From positions 1-12,508 of the forward strand of contig WANG01000119.1 of the NCBI GenBank assembly GCA_015521945.1: a stretch of DNA of 12,508 nucleotides, in the 5' to 3' direction. A model generated the notes under the pieces. It did no database searches, was not told the origin of the DNA, and worked only from the letters and a program-made list of their open reading frames with translations. Source of the stretch: Candidatus Hydrothermarchaeota archaeon (lineage in GTDB: Archaea > Hydrothermarchaeota > Hydrothermarchaeia > Hydrothermarchaeales > BMS3B). Within the stretch, counting starts at the first letter, position 1; every line of letters starts with the position of its first letter. The translations under genes were made by a program, and so were the position numbers. Below are positions 5,726 to 11,972 of the stretch, in pieces.

Positions 5726-7186
5726 ATGAGGATGAGCGTGGGCACCAAGGTCATACTCTTAGTGGGCTTCGTGATGACCATCCTGATTCTCGGGCTGTTC
5801 ACCTGGATATACGTGACGAACGAGCGGAACATGGAGGCGCTGATGAAGGAGCAGGCAAAGAGCATCGCCGACCAGGTGGTGCTTTTCCGCCTGTGGAACG
5901 CCAAGACCAAGGAGAGGATAGAGCCCGTGCTCTCGGTGCTCTCCAACCGGAGGTTCCCGTACAAGTGGAGGATGATATCAAAGAAGCCCATCGGCACCGA
6001 GAACCTCCCAGACAACGAGTTTCAGAGCAGAGCCATAGACACCTTCTACTACTCCCCCACCCCCGAGGCGGTGTACAGAACCTACGAGAGCGGTGGCAGG
6101 AAGTACTTTGAGTACGTGAGCCCCATAATCATGGAGAAGCCCTGCCTGAGGTGCCACATTGACCAGGGGTACAGGGAGGGGGACGTGCACGGCGCCATAG
6201 TCGTGAGGATTCCAATGGATGACGCCCTGAGCAACCTGGAGAGGACCAAGAAGTCCCTGTACGTCTCCGCTGTGGTGCTCGTCTTCTGCACCACCCTCCT
6301 CATCCACATGATAATACGCAGGATAATAACCCTGAGGCTGAACACCCTGAAGAACGCCCTCAGGCGCGTGGGGAGGGGGGACTACTCTGCCACCGTGGAG
6401 GTAAGGGGCAACGACGAGCTCGGGGAGGTGGCGGAGAGCTTCAACAGGATGGTGAGGGACCTGCGCAACAAGGAGAGGCAGATAATAAGGAGCGAGAAGC
6501 TCGCCACCGTGGGCAAGCTCGCCGCCGGGGTGGCGCACGAGATAAACAACCCCCTGGGCAACATCTCCCTCTACGCTCAGATGCTCCTCTCAAAGATGAA
6601 GGATGGGGAGGCGGTGAGGAAGCTCAGGATAATTGAGGAGCAGGCAAATCAGGCGGCAAGAATCGTGAAGAGCCTGCTGGAGTTCTCAAGGCAGGCTGAG
6701 CCAAAGCTGCAGAAGGTGTCCATGAACCGCATAGCAGAGAAGGCGCTTGAGGTGCTCCAGCCGCAGTTATCCATAAATAATATAATGGTGGTAAAAAATT
6801 TTAATAAGCACCTGCCGGGGGTCAGCGCGGACCCCGTGCAGATGCAGCAGGTGCTGGTGAACATAATAAAGAACGCCATTGAGGCGATGCCAGAAGGAGG
6901 CAGGCTGATGGTGAGCACCTATGAGAGAGACGGCGAGGTGGTTGTTGAGGTTTCAGACACCGGTGAGGGAATACCGGAGGAGAACCTCTCCAGGATATTT
7001 GACCCCTTCTTCTCAACCAAGGGCGTGGGTAAGGGAACCGGGCTGGGGCTGAGCGTGAGCTACGGCATTGTGGAGAGGCACGGTGGAAGGATTGAGGTTG
7101 AGTCCGAGCCGGGGAAGGGCAGCACCTTCAGGGTTGTGCTTCCGGCAGGTGGTGAGGATGGCGAGGATACTGATAGCGGAGGATGA
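5726..7186 (+). CDS. Membrane sensor histidine kinase with a CXXCH (heme-c type) sensor domain
   Basis: The 486-residue product has TM1 at about 9-30 and an extracytoplasmic DUF3365/Tll0287-like domain at about 35-165 carrying Cys140-Leu-Arg-Cys143-His144, the covalent heme-c motif. TM2 is at about 177-197 and HAMP at about 198-250. HisKA follows with phospho-acceptor His271 in GVAHEINNPLGN. The ATPase domain has the N box NIIKNAIEA (Asn383), DTGEGIP (Asp411), FDPFFST (425-431) and GTGLGLS (437-443). All kinase boxes are intact. The frame extends upstream into the LVIVD gene, but the ATG at 5726 has GGTGAT just before it and starts directly before TM1. The response regulator overlaps its 3' end by 29 bp. 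Expected role: sense redox or a ligand outside the membrane through heme and phosphorylate the regulator. Confidence 0.93.
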   Translation: MRMSVGTKVILLVGFVMTILILGLFTWIYVTNERNMEALMKEQAKSIADQVVLFRLWNAKTKERIEPVLSVLSNRRFPYKWRMISKKPIGTENLPDNEFQSRAIDTFYYSPTPEAVYRTYESGGRKYFEYVSPIIMEKPCLRCHIDQGYREGDVHGAIVVRIPMDDALSNLERTKKSLYVSAVVLVFCTTLLIHMIIRRIITLRLNTLKNALRRVGRGDYSATVEVRGNDELGEVAESFNRMVRDLRNKERQIIRSEKLATVGKLAAGVAHEINNPLGNISLYAQMLLSKMKDGEAVRKLRIIEEQANQAARIVKSLLEFSRQAEPKLQKVSMNRIAEKALEVLQPQLSINNIMVVKNFNKHLPGVSADPVQMQQVLVNIIKNAIEAMPEGGRLMVSTYERDGEVVVEVSDTGEGIPEENLSRIFDPFFSTKGVGKGTGLGLSVSYGIVERHGGRIEVESEPGKGSTFRVVLPAGGEDGEDTDSGG

Positions 7187-7805
7187 TGAGAACCTGAGGG
7201 CGGGGATAGAGGAGATGCTCAGGGAGGAGGGGTACGAGGTGGAGAGCGTGAGCAACGGAGAGGAGGCGCTGGAGAAGATACGCCAGGGTACCTACGATGT
7301 GCTTCTGACCGACCTGGTCATGCCCAAGATGAACGGGATGGAGCTGCTCACCGAGGTGAAGAAGATAAAGCCGGAGGTTAAGGTGATAATCATCACAGCC
7401 TTTGCCACCATTGAGAGCGCCGTGGAGGCTATTAAGAAGGGTGCCAGCGACTACATTGAGAAGCCCTTCAAGATAAATGAGGTGCAGAACACCATAAAGA
7501 GGGTGCTTGAGGAGGCGAAGTTTGAGAGAGAGCGCAGGATGGGCACGGGCATAAGGTACGAGGTCATAAAGGCTGTGTCAAACCCCCTGAGGCGCAGGGT
7601 GCTGGAGTACCTGTACCCCAGGGGGAGGACCCACTTCAGGGATATAAGAACCAGCCTCGGCATCTCGGAGCCCGCCAAGCTTAGCTTCCACCTCAAGATT
7701 CTGAAGCAGGCAAAGCTTATTGACCAGGATGAGGAGCGCAGGTACTTTATCACAGACTCTGGCAGGCGAACCTTGGAGATTCTGGGAAGAGGCGAGGAGG
7801 AGTGA
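7158..7805 (+). CDS. Response regulator: receiver domain plus ArsR-like winged helix
   Basis: The 215-residue product has a receiver domain at about 2-120 with acidic pair Asp9/Asp10, phospho-acceptor Asp52 (TDLVMPKMNG), Thr80 and Lys102. A C-terminal winged helix at about 135-205 follows (NPLRRRVLEYLYP, then LGISEPAKLSFHLKILKQA and a RRYFITDSG wing). The output domain is archaeal ArsR-like, rather than the OmpR or NtrC type usual in bacteria, so this is a complete phosphorelay ending on DNA. The ATG at 7158 follows AGGTGGTGAGG inside the kinase gene. A GTG at 7152 is an alternative start adding two residues. It overlaps the kinase by 29 bp and its own stop overlaps the next start. It probably regulates this operon or other envelope redox genes (inference). 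Confidence 0.93.
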   Translation: MARILIAEDDENLRAGIEEMLREEGYEVESVSNGEEALEKIRQGTYDVLLTDLVMPKMNGMELLTEVKKIKPEVKVIIITAFATIESAVEAIKKGASDYIEKPFKINEVQNTIKRVLEEAKFERERRMGTGIRYEVIKAVSNPLRRRVLEYLYPRGRTHFRDIRTSLGISEPAKLSFHLKILKQAKLIDQDEERRYFITDSGRRTLEILGRGEEE

Positions 7806-8260
7806 AGCTAAGGTACGCCGACGGAGAGGAGCTGCGGAGCTTCCTGGAGCGCCTTGGGGTTGAGGCTGAGCCGGGGGAGGTTGAGCCAGGACCGGGGCTG
7901 AGGCTGGAGAACTTTTACTACCACGGCGTGCCCGAGGGGCTGGAGGCTGAGGCCTTCAGGGAGGTGCTTGAGATATATGAGAGAGCCTCCAGGGTTAACA
8001 CCCTTGAGGGCAGGGTGGTGGTGTTCACCACCCCCACCTGCAGGTACTGCGCCAGGGCGGTGCTCGCGTGCGCGGAGATAGGCGCTGCCAATGAGGGGGT
8101 GGAGGTGCACGTTTACGATGCCCCCCGCTTCTTGGAGCTGGCGAGGAAGGCGAAGGTTGTGGTGGTGCCGAAGATACTGGTGAACGACTCCACGGTGATT
8201 GAGACCCACACCACCAGGGCGGAGTACAGGGTGCTGGTGGAGGATGCGCTGAGGGGGTAG
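7802..8260 (+). CDS. Thioredoxin/glutaredoxin-fold protein with CXXC
   Basis: This 152-residue protein has an N-terminal segment of about 65 residues that I do not recognise. A thioredoxin-fold domain follows at about 70-150: strand RVVVFTTPTC, active-site Cys80-Arg-Tyr-Cys83, and the cis-proline region VVVPKILVN with Pro123. No signal peptide is present, so it should be cytoplasmic. The CRYC motif resembles those of glutaredoxin-like archaeal redoxins. The start is GTG overlapping the regulator stop (GTGA), preceded by GAGGAGG. Its place between a redox-type sensor and TatA suggests a thiol-redox role tied to signalling or export maturation, which is inference. Confidence 0.82.
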   Translation: MKLRYADGEELRSFLERLGVEAEPGEVEPGPGLRLENFYYHGVPEGLEAEAFREVLEIYERASRVNTLEGRVVVFTTPTCRYCARAVLACAEIGAANEGVEVHVYDAPRFLELARKAKVVVVPKILVNDSTVIETHTTRAEYRVLVEDALRG

Positions 8261-8264
8261 GGCG

Positions 8265-8576
8265 GTGATAGGCAACTCGGAGCTCCTCATAATCCTGCTG
8301 GTCGCGCTGCTCCTCTTCGGGGGTGACAAGCTGCCGGAGCTTGCGAGAAGCCTTGGCAAAGCCGTGGCGGAGTACCGGCGTGCCATGCAGGAGGCCGAGG
8401 AGAAGCTTATAGCCGAGGACCTGAAGAGGGAGGTGAGGCGGCAGATGCAGGAGTTAGAGCCCAAGCCGCCAGGGGTGGGTGTAGATGTTCATCCTGGTGC
8501 CCCTGAGGAACCCCACCAGGGTGACTCCCGTCCGCTCCGCAGAGAGGACTCCGGAGAAGAGGGGGGCGGTGCGTGA
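8265..8576 (+). CDS. tatA: Sec-independent protein translocase subunit TatA
   Basis: Pore-forming component of the Tat pathway, which exports folded, cofactor-loaded proteins. The 103-residue product has a very short N-terminus, TM helix at about 6-18, the hinge FGGDKLPELARSLGKA (Phe18-Gly19) and an amphipathic helix to about 45. A charged, Pro/Gly/Glu-rich tail follows. A polar Glu6 sits at the start of the TM helix. The start is GTG, 4 bp after the preceding stop, with GAGGGGG upstream. No tatC is in the window. The last 41 codons lie antisense to the 3' end of fdhD (123 bp overlap), and that tail has low-complexity composition. Confidence 0.9.
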   Translation: MIGNSELLIILLVALLLFGGDKLPELARSLGKAVAEYRRAMQEAEEKLIAEDLKREVRRQMQELEPKPPGVGVDVHPGAPEEPHQGDSRPLRREDSGEEGGGA

Positions 8577-9200
8577 TGCCACCACGGGTATGCCCGCCCT
8601 GGCAGCCTTGAGCACCATGTCCCCAGGCACCCTGCCGGAGGTGAGCAGGCAGGCTCTGCTGAACTCAAGCCCCTCAAGCAGCCCCATCCCTATAACCTTG
8701 TCCACGGCTATGTGCCTGCTGACGTCCTCAACCAGCATGCAGGCGTCTCCGGTGGTGAGCATGGCGGTGTGCACCCCGCCGGTGCTCTTCCACACCAGGC
8801 TGAGCTCCTGCATCTGCCTCATCCACTCGGAGAGCTGCACCCTGGTGAAGCTCGCCCGCGACTCAACCCTGAGCTCTCCGGTGCGAGCCGAGCTCCTCCA
8901 GCCGGAGATGCAGTCGCTGGAGATGTACCTCTCCAAGTGCTCAGGCGGACTCCTGAGCCTCACCCTCAGCTCCGTCTCCCCAACCCTCACCTCCTCCACC
9001 TCATCAGCCGAGCCTATCAGCCCCTCTCCAAGGCAGTACCCGTAGGCGAGCTCACGCTCGTGCCCCGGGGAGAGCCTGAGAAGCGCCACCTGCGTGCTGT
9101 TCACCAGCAGGCGAAGCTCCCTCTCCCTCGCCACCTCCTCCATGAGCTCCCTGCCGTCACGCAGGGCTTTCACCTTTATGTAGGGGCGCATGATATGCAT
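8454..9200 (-). CDS. fdhD: Formate dehydrogenase accessory sulfurtransferase FdhD
   Basis: FdhD transfers sulfur to the molybdenum/tungsten bis-pyranopterin cofactor of formate dehydrogenases, a step needed for their activity. Family blocks are present: SPGHERELAYGYCLGEG (44-60), STGGVHTAML (139-148), EDVSRHIAVDKVIGMGL (158-174), LTSGRVPGDMVLKAARAGIP (186-205), and a TLVGFLRGTRMNIYT end (227-241). The catalytic loop reads SSDCISGW with one cysteine (Cys97), whereas E. coli has a CXXC pair. The conserved EDVGRHNAVDK appears as EDVSRHIAVDK. The start is ATG 9200 with a near-perfect GGAGGTGA at 9206-9213. The longer open frame up to 9458 runs into ABCE1 and is not credible. No fdh structural gene is visible here. 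Confidence 0.94.
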   Translation of the reverse strand: MHIMRPYIKVKALRDGRELMEEVARERELRLLVNSTQVALLRLSPGHERELAYGYCLGEGLIGSADEVEEVRVGETELRVRLRSPPEHLERYISSDCISGWRSSARTGELRVESRASFTRVQLSEWMRQMQELSLVWKSTGGVHTAMLTTGDACMLVEDVSRHIAVDKVIGMGLLEGLEFSRACLLTSGRVPGDMVLKAARAGIPVVASRTAPLFSGVLSAERTGVTLVGFLRGTRMNIYTHPWRLGL

Positions 9201-9212
9201 GCTGCTCACCTC

Positions 9213-9230
9213 CCCAATATACTTTACCAC
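9213..9230. promoter_or_regulatory. Shared TATA-like island between divergent fdhD and ABCE1
   Basis: The 61 bp spacer contains one AT-rich island, AATATACTTTA on the + strand and TAAAGTATATT on the minus strand. For ABCE1 it sits about 38 bp before the TTG, giving a short leader with GGGTGAG at 9252-9258. For fdhD it is only about 20 bp from the ATG, too close for a leader that includes the GGAGGTGA. The fdhD promoter is therefore less certain. Confidence 0.5.
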
Positions 9231-9261
9231 GGGAGCATGCACCTGAAGACAGGGTGAGTGC

Positions 9262-11016
9262 TTGAGGGTAGCGGTTCTGCACAGGAGCAGGTGCCAGCCC
9301 AGAAAGTGCGCCCTTGAGTGCATGCGCTTCTGTCCAGGGGTGAGGATGGGCGAGGAGACGATAAAGATTGAGGAGGGGAGCAAGCCTGAGATATCGGAGC
9401 TCCTGTGCACGGGGTGCGGTATATGCACGAAAAAGTGCCCCTTTGAGGCTATAAGCATAGTAAATCTGCCTGATGAGCTCGGGGAGGAGAAGGTTCACCA
9501 GTACGGGCAGAACGGGTTCAGGCTGTTCAGGCTGCCCTGCCCGGAGGAGGGCAGGGTGACCGGCATCCTGGGGGAGAACGGCACAGGTAAGAGCACCATA
9601 CTGCGGATACTCTCGGGGGAGCTGGTGCCGAACTTCGGCGGGGAGGAGGCCTCAAGGGAGGAGGTGCTCAGGAGGTTTGCCGGCAGGGCGCTGCACACCT
9701 ACTTCTCAGCCCTGTATTCGGGTGAGCTCAGGGTGGTGCGCAAGCCGCAGCATGTGGATGCCCTCCCGAAGGTGGTGCGGGGCACCGTGGGGGAGGTGCT
9801 CCAGAGGGTGGATGAGAGGGGCATGTGGAGGGAGGTGGCGGAGAGGCTGGAGCTTGTGCATGCGCTTGACAGGAAGCCGGGGGAGCTGAGCGGGGGTGAG
9901 CTGCAGAGGCTTGCGGTGGGTGCGGCGCTGCTCAGGGAGGCTGACGTGTACATCCTGGACGAGCCCTCCAGCTACCTTGATGTGGTGCAGCGGCTCAGGG
10001 TGGCGAGGCTCATCCACGAGCTGGCGGGGGACAGGAGGGTGGTGATAGTTGAGCACGACCTGGTGGTGCTTGACTACCTGGCGGAGAGGGTTCACGTGGT
10101 TTACGGCGTGCCTGGGGTTTACGGCATAGTCTCGGGGGCGAGGGGCGTGAGGAGGGGCATAAACGCCTACCTGCGGGGCTACCTGAGGGAGGAGAACGTG
10201 AGGATAAGGGGGGAGGAGCTGAGGTTTGAGGTAAGACCGCCCGCCCAGGGGGAGGAGAGGGAGCTGATGCTCGCCTATCCGAGGATGAGGAAGAGCTACG
10301 ACGGCTTTAGGCTTGAGGTGGACGGGGGGGAGCTGTACAGGGGTGAGGTGGTGGGGGTGCTGGGCGCCAATGCCACGGGTAAGAGCACCTTCGTGAAGAT
10401 ACTGGCGGGGGTGGTGGAGGCGGATGAGGGCATGCCGGAGGGCACCCTGAGGGTCTCCTACAAGCCCCAGTACCTCTCCGCAAGCTTCGGCGGCACCGTT
10501 GAGGAGCTGCTCGCAAGGCTGGGGCTTGCGGGTGACTCCTTCTTTGAGAGCGAGATTTCGCGCCCCTTAGCCCTGAGCAGGCTGGCGCAGAAGTCGGTGC
10601 AGGAGCTGAGCGGGGGTGAGCTGCAGCTTGTGGCGGTGGCAACCTGCCTGGGAAGGGAGGCGGAGGCGTACCTGCTTGATGAGCCCTCAGCATACCTGGA
10701 CGTGGAGCACCGCCTCAGGCTGGCGAGGGTGGTCAGGCGGGTGGTGGAGAAGCGGGAGGCGCTGGGCATAGTGGTGGACCATGACCTGCTTTTTATAGAC
10801 TACATCTCAGACAGAGCCATGGTGTTCTCGGGTGTGCCGGGCAGGCAGGGGTATGCGTCAAAGCCGATGGACATGAGGAGCGCCATGAACCTCTTCCTCA
10901 GGGAGATGCGGGTAACGCTCAGGCGTGACCCCGAGACTGGAAGGCCCAGGGTGAACAAGCCGGGGAGCGTGAAGGACAGGGAGCAGATGCTCAGGGGGGA
11001 GTACTACTACGCCTGA
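9262..11016 (+). CDS. rli1: ABCE1/Rli1 ribosome-recycling ATPase
   Basis: Soluble ABC protein that splits ribosomes after termination. The 584-residue product has two N-terminal [4Fe-4S] sites: Cys11, 16, 20, 24, and Cys49, 52, 55, 59 (CTGCGICTKKCP). NBD1 has Walker A GENGTGKST (104-112), signature LSGGE (209-213), Walker B ILDEP with Glu234, and His265. NBD2 has GANATGKST (368-376), LSGGE (449-453), LLDEP with Glu474, and His507. The C-terminus, LRGEYYYA, is the family ending. The start is TTG at 9262, because MRVAVLHRSRCQPRKC aligns with the family N-terminus and GGGTGAG lies just upstream. A 24 bp identical stretch encoding each ABC signature occurs twice, 720 bp apart. It overlaps the next gene by 10 bp tail to tail. 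Confidence 0.97.
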   Translation: MRVAVLHRSRCQPRKCALECMRFCPGVRMGEETIKIEEGSKPEISELLCTGCGICTKKCPFEAISIVNLPDELGEEKVHQYGQNGFRLFRLPCPEEGRVTGILGENGTGKSTILRILSGELVPNFGGEEASREEVLRRFAGRALHTYFSALYSGELRVVRKPQHVDALPKVVRGTVGEVLQRVDERGMWREVAERLELVHALDRKPGELSGGELQRLAVGAALLREADVYILDEPSSYLDVVQRLRVARLIHELAGDRRVVIVEHDLVVLDYLAERVHVVYGVPGVYGIVSGARGVRRGINAYLRGYLREENVRIRGEELRFEVRPPAQGEERELMLAYPRMRKSYDGFRLEVDGGELYRGEVVGVLGANATGKSTFVKILAGVVEADEGMPEGTLRVSYKPQYLSASFGGTVEELLARLGLAGDSFFESEISRPLALSRLAQKSVQELSGGELQLVAVATCLGREAEAYLLDEPSAYLDVEHRLRLARVVRRVVEKREALGIVVDHDLLFIDYISDRAMVFSGVPGRQGYASKPMDMRSAMNLFLREMRVTLRRDPETGRPRVNKPGSVKDREQMLRGEYYYA

Positions 11017-11906
11017 TCCCTGAGCCTCAGGCGGTTTGTCTTGCGGTAGGGCTCCTTCTCTATTATGCCCTTCTCCTCCAGGTTGCGCACCAGCTTGCTC
11101 ACCTTTGACCTGGAGAAGCCCGTCTCCCTGACCACCTCCTCCTGCAGGATTTCCCCCCTCTGGGATATGAGGTCGTAAACCTTCTGCTCGTCCTCACGCA
11201 GCACCATGCGCACCACCTTTTCAGCCTCTCCCCGCGGGGCTCCTGTGCGCCGGCGCAGGTAGAGGTAGGTGGCGGCGGCTCCCGCTACCATGCCCCCGAG
11301 TGCCAGGAGCAGGGGAAGGAGGCTGGTGTCCTCACCCCTGTACATAACCAGTATCCTGAACCTGTCCCCGGGCTCAAGCTGCTCGCGGTGCCACCTGACT
11401 ATGATGTGCCTGCCGTCTGTCAGGATTCTGTCGGGTACGGGGTAGACGGCGTACCCCTCCCACCTGGGCTCCGAGACGAGCACGCTGCCCTCGGGCAGGC
11501 GCACGCTGATGCTGAAGTTCCTGACCAGCACGTCCGCCACGTAGCTCATGCTGAGCATCCTGCTGTCTCCGTAGGGTCTCACCAGCTCGGGGAGCTGCAT
11601 CACGAACCTGAGCTTCTGCTTCTCTCCCCCGCTCAGGGTGCGCCTGAGGGGTACCACGATGCTTGAGCCTTCCTGGAAGTGCTGCAGCCTGCCCTGGGTG
11701 TCGTACACTTCAAGGCTCTCGGGGGTGATTGCGGTGGCAAACTCAACCTCGGAGATGTTACCGCTGAGGGTGACGAGGGTGAAGCTCACGGTCTCAACGA
11801 CTCTGCCCCTGCTGTCGGGGGCTATTTCTATGCTGTAGTCTGTGAAATAGTACTCCTGGGCGGCTACGGTGCTCACTGCCAGCAGAAACAGCAGGATTAG
11901 GCGCAT
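11007..11906 (-). CDS. Membrane-spanning winged-helix regulator with extracytoplasmic domain
   Basis: This 299-residue protein has four parts: a signal peptide (1-16, ending TVAAQ), a beta-rich extracytoplasmic region at about 18-193, a transmembrane helix at about 195-217 followed by RRR, and a cytoplasmic MarR/TrmB-like winged helix at about 238-296. The winged helix includes DLISQRGEILQEEVVRETGF, SRSKVSKLVRNLEEKG, and a wing ending in TNRLRLRD. Two N-x-S sequons (NIS, NFS) lie outside. The layout is that of a one-component transmembrane regulator, common in Euryarchaeota and mostly uncharacterised. Signal and target genes are unknown. The ATG at 11906 has no ribosome-binding site and sits about 29 bp from a TATA-like box, so the mRNA is probably leaderless. 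It converges on ABCE1 with a 10 bp overlap. Confidence 0.85.
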   Translation of the reverse strand: MRLILLFLLAVSTVAAQEYYFTDYSIEIAPDSRGRVVETVSFTLVTLSGNISEVEFATAITPESLEVYDTQGRLQHFQEGSSIVVPLRRTLSGGEKQKLRFVMQLPELVRPYGDSRMLSMSYVADVLVRNFSISVRLPEGSVLVSEPRWEGYAVYPVPDRILTDGRHIIVRWHREQLEPGDRFRILVMYRGEDTSLLPLLLALGGMVAGAAATYLYLRRRTGAPRGEAEKVVRMVLREDEQKVYDLISQRGEILQEEVVRETGFSRSKVSKLVRNLEEKGIIEKEPYRKTNRLRLRDQA

Positions 11907-11927
11907 TTAATTTATTTTACGCGGGGT

Positions 11928-11943
11928 GGAAAATAAAAGTTTC
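11928..11943 (-). promoter_or_regulatory. TATA-like promoter for the transmembrane regulator
   Basis: On the minus strand this reads AAACTTTTATTTTCCA, about 29 bp before the ATG at 11906, the distance expected for leaderless transcription. A second AT-rich run (TAAAATAAATTAA) touches the start codon and may help opening. Confidence 0.55.
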
Positions 11944-11972
11944 GGGGGTGGTAGAGGTGTCCAAACATCCCC

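Noticed and set aside
4921..6015. 364-residue minus-strand open frame opposite the LVIVD and kinase genes
   Set aside because: It spans two well-supported + strand genes and shows no family motif; antisense shadow.
9201..9458. 86-residue N-terminal extension of fdhD
   Set aside because: It runs antisense through the Fe-S region of ABCE1. The ATG at 9200 has a near-perfect ribosome-binding site and matches the usual family length.
9883..10626. Exact 24 bp repeat at 9883-9906 and 10603-10626
   Set aside because: Both copies encode the ABC signature ELSGGELQ of the two nucleotide-binding domains of ABCE1; internal domain homology explains it.
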